In this document: positions 19,269-26,627 of the stretch, one piece after another
Numbering within the stretch: the first letter of the stretch is position 1
Layout of the letters: the number at the start of each line of letters is the position of its first letter
Assembly (NCBI GenBank): GCA_025454375.1
Contig: JALOOO010000018.1
Span: forward strand, 1 to 36,438
Direction: 5' to 3'
Source: Leptolyngbya sp. Prado105
Lineage (GTDB): Bacteria; Cyanobacteriota; Cyanobacteriia; Leptolyngbyales; Leptolyngbyaceae
DNA: 36,438 bases
The notes under the pieces: generated by a model
Database searches by the model: none
Told to the model about the DNA's origin: nothing
Seen by the model: the letters and a program-made list of their open reading frames with translations, nothing else
Position numbers and translations under genes: made by a program

Positions 19269-19309
19269 CATCCCAGTTGCTACCACTAACGGCAATGGCA
19301 ACTGGGATG
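19269..19309. repeat. Perfect 12-bp inverted repeat between convergent genes
   Basis: CATCCCAGTTGC (19269-19280) and GCAACTGGGATG (19298-19309) are perfect reverse complements around a 17-nt spacer; two more pairs (one G-U) extend the stem. It lies between the ends of the outer-membrane gene and the minus-strand 62-residue gene. It has no T-run on either side, so it is not a classical intrinsic terminator. It could be a bidirectional hairpin or the relic of a mobile-element end. Confidence 0.6.
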
Positions 19310-19347
19310 CCCTATAGACCGATTGGAGCCGCGCTTACACCACCGCT

Positions 19348-19536
19348 TCAGTTGACATCAGGTTGCGCTTGTTGGAGTAGCGCGGCTTCGATTTCTGTCA
19401 ACGCTTCTTTGCGCCAATTCTCAACATCCGCTTCGATCGAGTCTAAGTTCGCATTCTTCAGATTCACCTGCTTGGCTGGCTTTTGACTGATAATATTGCC
19501 ATCGTCGTCTCGAATCATGACTTCGATGCTTGCCAT
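19348..19536 (-). CDS. Small conserved 62-residue protein (possible remnant of an IS-associated ORF)
   Basis: The product begins MASIEVMIRDDDGNIIS and continues with a charged helical segment (IEADVENWRKEALTEIEAAL) to residue 62. I chose the ATG at 19536 because a hydrophobic/acidic beta strand typical of a real N terminus starts there; an upstream ATG at 19560 adds eight unremarkable residues. From memory the layout (short beta part with D-x-x-G-N-I-I, then an acidic helix and LLxQAQ) resembles the small ORF that precedes ISKra4-type transposases in cyanobacteria. No transposase frame follows, so if that is right this is a truncated element. I cannot assign a function. Confidence 0.55.
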   Translation of the reverse strand: MASIEVMIRDDDGNIISQKPAKQVNLKNANLDSIEADVENWRKEALTEIEAALLQQAQPDVN

Positions 19537-19929
19537 ACTTCTGACTCCGACCGTCTCCAAGGTCGTCTCGCCGGAGTCTGACGCAATGAAAAATCAATTT
19601 GGTATTATCAGGAATGCTGAATAGACTTATGGAAGAAGTTTGACGCTGTTGCTTATTTTCTGCGGTGGACTTGCAGTATCCATTTTTGAAACGATCGACA
19701 ATAGTGTGTCTGAGCTTTCTAGTATTAGATAGAAACGCGATAACTCCGCATGATAAAAGAGCAACTTTAAATGCTTCTATGGAACATAAAATGATAACTT
19801 AGACATAATAAAAAGCATAGAAATAAAACAAACTAATAAATCTTTCTGAAATATTTCTGTAAACAATAGAACGAATAATGAAGTTAAAACTACTAGCAAT
19901 ACAGAACCAAAAAATATTTGGAGATTATA
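19537..19929. other. AT-rich intergenic region
   Basis: This stretch of almost 400 bases has no convincing gene on either strand. The second half (from about 19740) is markedly A/T-rich with long A tracts. It should contain the promoter of the lipoprotein gene; TTTCTG occurs twice near 19843-19860 but no clear -35/-10 pair stands out. Confidence 0.5.
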
Positions 19930-21066
19930 ATGCTAAATCGTTCATTGCTTGTAACGCTGCTATTCGGGAGCTTGGTAGCTTGTACTCCCGGAACAAAAGA
20001 TAGTTCTAGCACGATGAGTTCTCCTGCAAGTCCGCAAGCTGCACCTTCTACGCCAGCGAGTCGATCGACGACTTCCCCAACTAAAACCACAACCATTCAA
20101 GTCGAAGGGGAAACTCAACAAATTCCCCTTGAATTGCTGCAATCGTCTTACTTTTCCACCTACTTTCCCAGCGATCGCTTCAAGATCGTCCAGGTGGGTT
20201 CAGGCGAAGGGTCAGCGACCTGGTTTTACTGGAAACAATCCGATGGCACTACGAACAAGAATGCTTATGTGCAGGTATTTCTTCCGGGGCAACGCTTATC
20301 GGTTGATCAAGCGCGGCAATTCCTGGTGGGAAATCGTGCCCTATTTGAAACGAATGATTGGCAAAGACTCGATCGAGGTTCAGGCGATCGATATGCTGAA
20401 TCTGCTTATTCCTCGTGGCTTCGTGACCTGATTCGGTTTGAACCGCGCACTAATCCTCAAAGCATCGCAGGAACGGCTTATATCGGTGAAATCGAGGGTC
20501 GCGCTTTCTATGTGATTTCGCACTATCCCCGCGAGTATGGAGATGGTTTTTTACCAAGAGCCGATGTGATTCTCAAAAACATCAAAGGCAAAGAAACAGG
20601 CTTGAGCAGCAATTCTAAGTTAGCGCTGAAAGGAATTGGGGCGGTTCAGGTTGGAATGACGGTTGCACAAGCTTCAAACGCAATGGGGCAACCTCTGATT
20701 TCACAAGGAGAACCTGCGCCTGGAAGTAGTTGTAGCTATGTTGCTCCGCAGCAGTCGATTCAAGGCTTGAACTTTATGGTGATTAACGATCGTATTGTGC
20801 GGATTGATGTGCGACGCTCTAGCCCAATTACGACACTGAGCGGAGCCAAAATTGGAGACTCAGAAGCTCGAATTAAGCAACTCTATCCGGGACAACTTAC
20901 AATAACTCCGCACAAGTATCGCCCGAATGGTCACTATCTAACATTCACGCCAAAAGATGCGGCGGATCGCAACTATCGATTGATTTTTGAAACCGATGGC
21001 AAGCAAGTGACGGATTTTCGCTCCGGGCGATTGCCTGAAGTGACTTGGGTGGAAGGTTGCAGCTAA
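19930..21066 (+). CDS. Predicted lipoprotein with BamE-like/hypothetical C-terminal domain
   Basis: The 378-residue product starts at the ATG at 19930, preceded by GGAG at 19920-19923. Residues 1-18 are a lipoprotein signal with lipobox LVAC, so it should be lipid-anchored. A Ser/Thr/Pro-rich linker follows (to ~60), then an alpha/beta region (~65-225) that I do not recognise. The C-terminal ~140 residues begin GIGAVQVGMTVAQASNAMGQ, the pattern (G-x-V-x-x-G-M-T, then A-x-x-x-M/L-G) seen in small periplasmic BamE/YpmB-like domains, with cysteines C-S-Y-V and a final E-G-C-S that could form a disulfide. Its stop codon directly abuts the stop of the convergent pentapeptide gene. Function unknown. 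Confidence 0.75.
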   Translation: MLNRSLLVTLLFGSLVACTPGTKDSSSTMSSPASPQAAPSTPASRSTTSPTKTTTIQVEGETQQIPLELLQSSYFSTYFPSDRFKIVQVGSGEGSATWFYWKQSDGTTNKNAYVQVFLPGQRLSVDQARQFLVGNRALFETNDWQRLDRGSGDRYAESAYSSWLRDLIRFEPRTNPQSIAGTAYIGEIEGRAFYVISHYPREYGDGFLPRADVILKNIKGKETGLSSNSKLALKGIGAVQVGMTVAQASNAMGQPLISQGEPAPGSSCSYVAPQQSIQGLNFMVINDRIVRIDVRRSSPITTLSGAKIGDSEARIKQLYPGQLTITPHKYRPNGHYLTFTPKDAADRNYRLIFETDGKQVTDFRSGRLPEVTWVEGCS

Positions 21067-21624
21067 TTAGGTCGCCAGGTTTGGATCATCGCCTTCTAAA
21101 ATCGTACCCTTGAGCGTCGTATCTTTGAGGTCTGCGCCGCTCAAGTTGGCATCTTCTAGAGCAGCATCCGTCAAATTCGCTTGCTCTAGTTCGGCATTAG
21201 CGAGGTCTGCTTTACTCAAATCCGCAGCTTCTAAATTTGCACCACTCAGCGTTGCTTGATTGAGATCTGCCTGGGTTAAAGTCGCTTGAATTAGATTAGC
21301 AACTTCGAGATCGGCATTGCTCAAATCTGCACGATCGAGCAATGCGCCTTCTAAAATCGTGCCCGTCAGTATGGCATTGCTTAGGTTTGCTCCTGTTAAA
21401 TCGGCTCCCGCTAAATCTGCTCCACTCAAATCGGTGCTGCTAAGGTCAGTATTGACCAAGTTAGCGTTTTTTAGAATCGCGCCTTCTAGATTTGCCTGTG
21501 CAAACATCGCACCGCTCAGATTCATGCCTTCTAAGTTCGCTTCTGCAAGATCTACATTACTGAAGTCGCGATCGCCGCTTTCGTACCGTTGCTGTAGTTG
21601 CTGGACATCAATCGGTTGTACCAT
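21067..21624 (-). CDS. Pentapeptide-repeat protein
   Basis: The 185-residue product consists, from about residue 20 to 175, of A(D/N)LXX pentapeptides (LSGADLAGADLTGANL and similar), with LEGA/LEGT variants. Such proteins fold into a right-handed quadrilateral beta-helix. Some mimic DNA and bind gyrase, but most cyanobacterial members have no known role, and nothing here points to a target. There is no signal peptide, so it is probably cytoplasmic. AGGAGG lies seven bases before the ATG, a strong ribosome-binding site. It ends exactly at the end of the lipoprotein gene with no spacer. Confidence 0.9.
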   Translation of the reverse strand: MVQPIDVQQLQQRYESGDRDFSNVDLAEANLEGMNLSGAMFAQANLEGAILKNANLVNTDLSSTDLSGADLAGADLTGANLSNAILTGTILEGALLDRADLSNADLEVANLIQATLTQADLNQATLSGANLEAADLSKADLANAELEQANLTDAALEDANLSGADLKDTTLKGTILEGDDPNLAT

Positions 21625-21980
21625 TGCAAACCTCCTAGTCCTTCTATGTGGCTTCCTTTGTAACGCTTGAGTCTATCGGTTCTGACTGCAAAAAGCGTCT
21701 ACCTGATGTCATACGCACATCAATAGACACATTGCTTAACTTCTTCAATTTGCTTCTGTCCGACGTTATAGCATTTTCGGTTAAGCTGATAAGAACCTTT
21801 ATGTCATGAGCATAGCGAAAATCCCTGAATCAATTGGCTGATGCTGAATTTGCTAAGGATCTAAGGCACAGTTGAGTAACTTCTGGTTAGAACCATTACA
21901 CTGCTGACCTTTAGAGTGATGTTGTTTTAGAGAAAATTTTGCACGATCAGAACCGTACTCAATGAATTGGGGTAGTTCCG
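21625..21980. other. Intergenic region between divergent genes
   Basis: These 356 bases lie between the pentapeptide gene (minus) and the alpha/beta-hydrolase gene (plus) and should hold both promoters. The symmetric motif GGTTAGAACC lies near 21885, and a looser GGTT...AACC pair near 21778-21797. I find no reliable promoter pair, RNA gene or ORF. Confidence 0.4.
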
Positions 21981-23231
21981 ATGTTTGTACCATCTGGATT
22001 TGGAACAGAATTACTCAAGTCTTCTCTGGGTCAGATTGCCTACTACACGGCGGAAGGAACACTCTGGCAACAATCTCAAGCTACTTCAGAGACATTAGTC
22101 TTTCTCCATGCGTTGGGAGGCGGTTCCTCTGCTTACGAGTGGTCGAAAGTGTATCCTGCGTTTGCGGCTGATTACCGTATTCTTGCTCCAGATTTGATTG
22201 GTTGGGGACGCTCTGATCATCCGACTCGAGACTATCGCCCTGAAGATTACGTCCAAATGATCGTCGAGTTCATCAAACAAACCTGCGATCGACCTGTCAC
22301 CGTGATTGCTTCAGGACTGACCGCAGCTTTTACCATTCGCGCCGCAACCGAATCGCCCAGCTTGTTCAAATCGCTAATCTTGGTCACTACGGCAGGTTTG
22401 AACGATTTTGGGCATAACTATAGCGAAAATTTGTTTGCTCAGATCATTAGACTGCCAATTTTAGATCGATTCTTCTACAGTGCTGGAGTTGCGACACCTA
22501 CAGGAATTCGCGGCTTTTTAGAACAACGTCAATTTGCTAGTCTCGATCGCATTTATCCCGAAATCATCGAAGCCTATCTCCAATCGGCACAACAACCGAA
22601 TGCAGAATATGCAGCCCTTGCCTTTGTTCGCGGTGACTTAAGTTTCGATTTAGCCGAATATATTCCCAAGCTAACAACGCCTACTGCCTTGATTTGGGGA
22701 CAAAAAACCGAGTACACCAATCCAGATCTAGGGCGGCGATTTATGCAGATGAATCCGATTGCTATCCAAAGTTCTGAATATCTCGATGATGCTCGACTCA
22801 CCCCCCATCTAGAACTTCCTGGCATAGCGATCGGACTGATTCGCAAGTATCTAGCCTTGCTGAATTTAGGAGAAAATCAAATGGTTCACACACTTCAACC
22901 CACTGATTTAGAATCGACGCTCAACATCTTGCAGCAAGATTTGATGGCGGCTGATCCAGCGATTACGATCGCATTAATCGAGCGCTGGGAAACACAACTG
23001 CAAGAAACTCACTTTTTTGGAAAGTTAAGCGAACTCAAGCAGGCGATTCTAGAAGGGCGTTCAAGCGCGATTGCAACTCTTCTTGAGGAATTAGGACAAG
23101 CCACCTGTGCTACGGTTTCCCATCTTAGCGATCGCGGCTCAAACAATGTTGAAATGCAAGTCGATCAACTCGGTCAAGCCCTAACTCAAGCAGGTCAAGT
23201 CCTGCATGAATCTCTAACAGAACAACGATAA
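21981..23231 (+). CDS. Alpha/beta-hydrolase-fold protein lacking catalytic residues, fused to a helical C-terminal domain
   Basis: 416 residues. Residues 1-296 are an alpha/beta-hydrolase fold: oxyanion region FLHALGGGSS (41-50), DLIGWGRS (71-78), elbow strand VTVIASGLTAAF (106-117). The nucleophile position of GxSxG is Gly112, so the motif reads A-S-G-L-T. The usual Asp after the WG motif (WGQKTEYT) and the His before HLELP (DARLTPHLELP) also look replaced. It is therefore probably not an active hydrolase, unless Ser111 or other residues substitute. Residues 301-416 are a separate helical, acidic domain; Met301 (22881) keeps its own AGGAG seven bases upstream, so it may also be made as a separate protein. 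The NTF2-like gene follows 13 bp downstream, probably in an operon. Confidence 0.8.
   Translation: MFVPSGFGTELLKSSLGQIAYYTAEGTLWQQSQATSETLVFLHALGGGSSAYEWSKVYPAFAADYRILAPDLIGWGRSDHPTRDYRPEDYVQMIVEFIKQTCDRPVTVIASGLTAAFTIRAATESPSLFKSLILVTTAGLNDFGHNYSENLFAQIIRLPILDRFFYSAGVATPTGIRGFLEQRQFASLDRIYPEIIEAYLQSAQQPNAEYAALAFVRGDLSFDLAEYIPKLTTPTALIWGQKTEYTNPDLGRRFMQMNPIAIQSSEYLDDARLTPHLELPGIAIGLIRKYLALLNLGENQMVHTLQPTDLESTLNILQQDLMAADPAITIALIERWETQLQETHFFGKLSELKQAILEGRSSAIATLLEELGQATCATVSHLSDRGSNNVEMQVDQLGQALTQAGQVLHESLTEQR
22868..22883 (+). promoter_or_regulatory. Internal ribosome-binding site and start inside the hydrolase gene
   Basis: AGGAG at 22868-22872 sits eight bases before an in-frame ATG at 22881, exactly where the hydrolase fold ends and the helical domain begins. 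It would give a 116-residue protein. A site of this quality at a domain border is unlikely to be chance, and suggests that two genes became fused by loss of a stop codon. Confidence 0.5.
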
Positions 23232-23244
23232 GAGGAACCGAATT

Positions 23245-23766
23245 ATGCAATCGAGTGAACAGCAGTATCGCGATCGCGTCCAGCAAAACGACTTCTTTGA
23301 TGCCGATCTAGAGGACGCTCATCGAAAAGTCAGCGCTCAAACTGCCCATACTTCTGTAAATCCTGAAAGCAACCAGAAAACCGAGGGCAGCTTAGCGGAA
23401 CGATTTATGCAAACGCTCCAACAGATAGAAGAAACAAAGAACGTAGATCCACTCGTTGCTTTATTTGCCGAAGATGCTGATCTGAGCAACCTTGTAATGC
23501 ACCAACCGATTCAAGGACACAAGATGATTCAGCAATTTTGGCAGAATTATCTATCGGTGTTTGATCAGATCCATTCTCGGTTTACATATACCAGTGAAGG
23601 CAACGGCACGATTACGCTAGAATGGGTTTCTGAAGGAACATTATCATCCGGTGAACCGTTCAGTTACCGAGGTGTCAGCATTCTTGAAACTCAGAATGGC
23701 AAAGTTCAGCATTTTCGGACATACTATGACTCTGCAACTTTTCTACCACAGGGTGCAAAACAGTAA
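23245..23766 (+). CDS. NTF2-like (SnoaL-type) fold protein
   Basis: 173 residues. Residues 1-50 are a polar, probably disordered leader. Residues ~53-168 match the NTF2-like alpha+beta cone: a long helix (ERFMQTLQQIEE), PLVALFAEDADL, then QGHKMIQQFWQNYLSVF and curved strands ending GKVQHFRTYYDSATF. Members include isomerases, cyclases, dehydratases and stress-response proteins; no catalytic set is evident here, so the substrate cannot be given. AGAGGA precedes the ATG. It is the last gene of a likely two-gene operon with the hydrolase-fold protein. Confidence 0.75.
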   Translation: MQSSEQQYRDRVQQNDFFDADLEDAHRKVSAQTAHTSVNPESNQKTEGSLAERFMQTLQQIEETKNVDPLVALFAEDADLSNLVMHQPIQGHKMIQQFWQNYLSVFDQIHSRFTYTSEGNGTITLEWVSEGTLSSGEPFSYRGVSILETQNGKVQHFRTYYDSATFLPQGAKQ

Positions 23767-23768
23767 GC

Positions 23769-23815
23769 AAAGTGCTGGGTGCTAAAACACAAGTTCAAGC
23801 CCTTCTTAGCACTTT
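23769..23815 (+). terminator. Possible terminator after the NTF2-like gene
   Basis: AAAGTGCT (23769-23776) pairs perfectly with AGCACTTT (23808-23815) across a 31-nt loop that can fold further (GGG with CCC). A short T-stretch lies at the end of the stem. It starts three bases after the stop codon. Confidence 0.4.
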
Positions 23816-23886
23816 CCTATTGCAAATTAATCAATCTGCATTCCCAATGTGCCTGGATAGTCCTTAACTCGAAGGGAATAGTCGGG

Positions 23887-24210
23887 TTAGATGCTGCGGA
23901 GGATCTCGGAGATGTGTTCGGTTACGAGATCGGGGCGGGATAGAAACGGGTGATGACTGGTCGGCAGGTCGATCGATCGAGTAGCGCGGGCAGCGTGAAA
24001 GCGCTATTCACCTGCTGAGTTCACTTGCTCGACTGGTGAACCGACTTGCCAATCTGAGCGAAGTTGCCCTTCTTCCCAATATTGTTGAACGAAGGAATCA
24101 CTCGTAATGGCTTCCCAGAGTTGTTCGATCGTCGTCGTAATATAGGTCACGTAAACAAAGGTCGGTTTACCTCGATATTCTAGATAGGCAACAGTTTTCT
24201 CATTCAGCAC
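23887..24210 (-). pseudogene. Composite remnant: SRPBCC N-terminus joined to an alpha/beta-hydrolase C-terminus
   Basis: From a GTG at 24210 the minus strand reads VAYLEYRGKPTFVYVTYITT..., then SDWQVGSPVEQV. This is the start of an SRPBCC/AHSA1-like protein, which should be over 130 residues. It stops after 68 residues at a TAG (24006-24004). In the same frame, beyond the TAG, the reading continues as SIDLPTSHHPFLSRPDL and VTEHISEIL to a TAA at 23889-23887. That is the typical end of an alpha/beta-hydrolase: the catalytic His lies in a SH-P-F context. The two halves belong to different families, so an internal deletion probably joined two neighbouring genes near 24004-24025. Almost certainly non-functional. 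Confidence 0.65.
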
Positions 24211-24260
24211 TTTGGCTGGAACCTAAACCAATCCAGAACTGCGACGATTCTATTAATGAA

Positions 24261-24311
24261 GCTTCCTGACTTGATGTTCATTTTATCAGGAAATTCTAGA
24301 CTGCTTCCTGA
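24261..24311. repeat. GCTTCCTGA repeats with an inverted copy
   Basis: GCTTCCTGA occurs at 24261-24269 and 24303-24311 (period 42), with its inverse TCAGGAA at 24286-24292 between them. The inverted copy can pair with either side, giving alternative hairpins with loops of about 11-16 nt. It lies upstream of the secreted-protein gene at 24377 and may be a regulatory site; this is speculative. Confidence 0.35.
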
Positions 24312-24376
24312 ATATATTCTTACGTCTAGGTTGCTTCAGTTCTGCCTAGTTCGTGTTTTCAAGTTTGGGTAAAATC

Positions 24377-24928
24377 ATGAGTTCTAGTACAAAATTGCTC
24401 AATGCTGGCACAATGTTAGGCTTGTTGGGTTTGGGAGTGATACTATCCTCCGCTCTACCTACAATGGCACATCCATCGGAGAATCCTGTCCAGATTGCTC
24501 GGATAACACCTCGCGCTTATGTTGGGCTGACTTATCGTGATCTTCCAAAAGGGCTGGAAAATCGAGGCGGTTGGGTGATTGACAGCGATCGTAGAGACCC
24601 AACTCACGGAGGGGCAATCATTCGTCAAGGTCAATCTCAAATGCTGTGGTTAGAACGATACATCAGCCGTGATGCAGCAGGCAGAGTCACTTATCAAGTG
24701 GTGGATGCGTTGAATTTGCCCGAGATTTTGAAATCGCGGGAGCTTGCTGTTGGGTTTTGTCGGTTGAATGGTAGATCAGATCGCAGAATTGCCGCGATCG
24801 TGGAGGCAACGAATACTGAATTCAGAACAAGAGTGCATCGAGCATGGCAACTGAACATTAATACAGGTAAGATTGTCCCGATTAGCACCAGAAGAATTGC
24901 TTGTGAAAATCCAGGATGGGGCGTGTAA
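24377..24928 (+). CDS. Secreted protein of unknown function (paralogue A)
   Basis: 183 residues from the ATG at 24377; an in-frame GTG at 24353 would add eight residues ahead of the signal peptide and is less likely. Residues 1-32 are a signal peptide (hydrophobic LGLLGLGVILSSALP, cleavage after TMA), so it is probably periplasmic or exported. The mature part has GGWVI, then VVDALNLPEI, GFCRLNG, AAIVEATNTE and a final ISTRRIACEN, with two cysteines that could form a disulfide. I do not recognise a named family. A related reading frame lies on the opposite strand at 26127-26486, with an oxidoreductase gene in between. No clear operon partner. Confidence 0.7.
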   Translation: MSSSTKLLNAGTMLGLLGLGVILSSALPTMAHPSENPVQIARITPRAYVGLTYRDLPKGLENRGGWVIDSDRRDPTHGGAIIRQGQSQMLWLERYISRDAAGRVTYQVVDALNLPEILKSRELAVGFCRLNGRSDRRIAAIVEATNTEFRTRVHRAWQLNINTGKIVPISTRRIACENPGWGV

Positions 24929-25065
24929 CATGAAGCTTATAGTTTCTACTTACTGGTGTTTATCAACCTCAGCACCAGGCGAGACTGCTTGTTCTGAAAA
25001 TGGTTGGATAGACCGTAATTGAGCCAAGACTCAGGCGATACATTGGCGAGTGATGGATCGGCGGC

Positions 25066-26034
25066 TCAAACTCGAATCGCAACTTTCCCCGTCACTTGCC
25101 GCTGTTCAACATAGCGAATTGCTGTGGGCAGTTCACTAAATGGATAGCATTGATCAATCAAAGGAGTAAGATGTCCTGCTTCTATCCATGCCTTTAATGT
25201 CAGCAGATCAGTTTGATTCGGCTTGACCACAAGGCTTTTTACTTTTCGATCGCTGATTCTCGAAATGACAGATCCAAACAATAACACTTGAAACAATCGA
25301 ACCGTTGATCCGCCCACCATTACGTAAGTTCCTTGAGACACTAATCCTGGTAGATAGTCAAAAACGGAACGAAAAGCGGCTGCATCCAGCATTAAGTCAT
25401 ATTGCTGTCTAGCTTGGGTGATATCTGTTTGAGTGTAGTCAATGACATAATCAGCACCAAGCGATCGTACTTTCTCTATTTTTTTCGTGCTACAGACTGC
25501 CGTCACTTCAGCACCCAAAATTTTCGCGATCTGCACGGCAAACGATCCCACGCCACCAGAAGCCCCATTAATCAAAACTCGCTGTCCTGGTTGAAGCTGT
25601 CCTACGTCTCGCAGTCCTTGCAATGCGGTTAGTGCGGCTCCAGGAACCGCCGCAGCTTCTTCAAAACTTGTATTCATCGGTTTATGAACCAATGCGGATT
25701 CAGGCGGACAGACATACTCAGCAAATGCGCCAAACCCACATTCAGACAAATCACCAAACACCTCATCACCAGGTTTGAACTGTGTCACGGCTTTGCCCAC
25801 TGCTTCCACTTGTCCTGCAACATCAAAGCCGAGGATCTTGACCTTGGGCTTGAGCAATCCATATATCAGGCGCACAATAAAAGGCTCTCCCCGCATCAGA
25901 TGCCAATCGCCTGAATTGATCGAGGTGGCATGAACTTTGATAAGTACATTGTTGTCAGTTAAGATGGGTCGATCGACTTCTTGTAAGCTCAGTGTGTCTG
26001 ATGAACCATATTGGGTTAGCACGATCGCTTTCAT
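25066..26034 (-). CDS. NAD(P)-dependent quinone oxidoreductase / zinc-independent MDR alcohol dehydrogenase family
   Basis: 322 residues, the normal length for the family. The N-terminal GroES-like domain (1-~125) begins MKAIVLTQYGSSDTL and has VLIKVHATSINSGDWHLMRG and GFDVAGQVEAVG. The Rossmann domain carries the nucleotide loop GASGGVG at 157-163, and the family signature GADYVIDY follows at 193-200. The structural zinc-binding cysteine cluster of classical alcohol dehydrogenases is absent, so it should act like zeta-crystallin/QOR enzymes that reduce quinones or enones with NADPH. The substrate cannot be assigned. It is a single minus-strand gene, flanked by the two paralogous secreted-protein genes. 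Confidence 0.9.
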   Translation of the reverse strand: MKAIVLTQYGSSDTLSLQEVDRPILTDNNVLIKVHATSINSGDWHLMRGEPFIVRLIYGLLKPKVKILGFDVAGQVEAVGKAVTQFKPGDEVFGDLSECGFGAFAEYVCPPESALVHKPMNTSFEEAAAVPGAALTALQGLRDVGQLQPGQRVLINGASGGVGSFAVQIAKILGAEVTAVCSTKKIEKVRSLGADYVIDYTQTDITQARQQYDLMLDAAAFRSVFDYLPGLVSQGTYVMVGGSTVRLFQVLLFGSVISRISDRKVKSLVVKPNQTDLLTLKAWIEAGHLTPLIDQCYPFSELPTAIRYVEQRQVTGKVAIRV

Positions 26035-26126
26035 AGCTTTACCTTGCGATTTGAGATTGGGTGAACGATCCCTACTTTGTCACAAATACTGATACAGAAT
26101 CAAAAATTAATTCTGTATCAATCTGT

Positions 26127-26627
26127 CTACTCCATATTTTCGCAAGCAATGCCTTGGGGACTGATTGGCTCGATCTTCTCTGTCTTGGTATTAGCACGCC
26201 ACGCTTGATAGACATGGGATCGGATTTTGGTATCGGTCGCTTCTACGATCGCAAAAATCTCTCGATCGTAGGTTCCATTCAGCATACAAAACGCATAGTG
26301 AAGTCGCTGCGATTTAGAGAGTTCAGGTAGCTCCAGGACATCCACCACTTGTCTGGGAAGGGGACCCCTTTGATTGCTCTCCAGGAATTTTGCATACCAT
26401 AGCACTGTGGTTTTGTCCTGTTTGAAGATCTGACCGATGTACCCTTTCGGAATCACCCAACCTCCATCGTCTTGCAGATCAGTCACAGATTGCTAGTCTC
26501 GGTAGAACCTGGGCGAACTATTAACAACTTGTTCAACCTTACAATCTTTTCCGCTAGCCGATTGACAGGCTCTACGAGCATTGCGTTCTGCTCGACGGCG
26601 CTTTTCAGCCCTGATACAGCCCACCAT
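26127..26627 (-). pseudogene. Degraded paralogue B of the secreted protein, interrupted by an in-frame TAG
   Basis: From a GTG at 26486 the minus strand encodes 119 residues clearly related to the protein at 24377: DGGWVIPKG, VVDVLELPELSKS, FCMLNG, AIVEATDTKI, ISPQGIACEN at the end. It lacks a signal peptide. In the same frame upstream, an ATG at 26627 with AAAGGA before it encodes 44 residues (EKRRRAERNARRACQS, then NSSPRFYRD) ending at a TAG (26495-26493). Translating through this TAG gives SPRFYRD, stop, QSVTDLQDDGGWVI, which aligns with TPRAYVGLTYRDL and GGWVI of paralogue A. So this appears to be one gene split by a nonsense codon, with a signal peptide already lost. Restart at 26486 is possible. 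Confidence 0.65.

Noticed and set aside
24953-24978. CTGGTG / CACCAG inverted repeat between the secreted protein and oxidoreductase genes
   Set aside because: Only six pairs with a 14-nt loop and no T-run; too weak to call a terminator.
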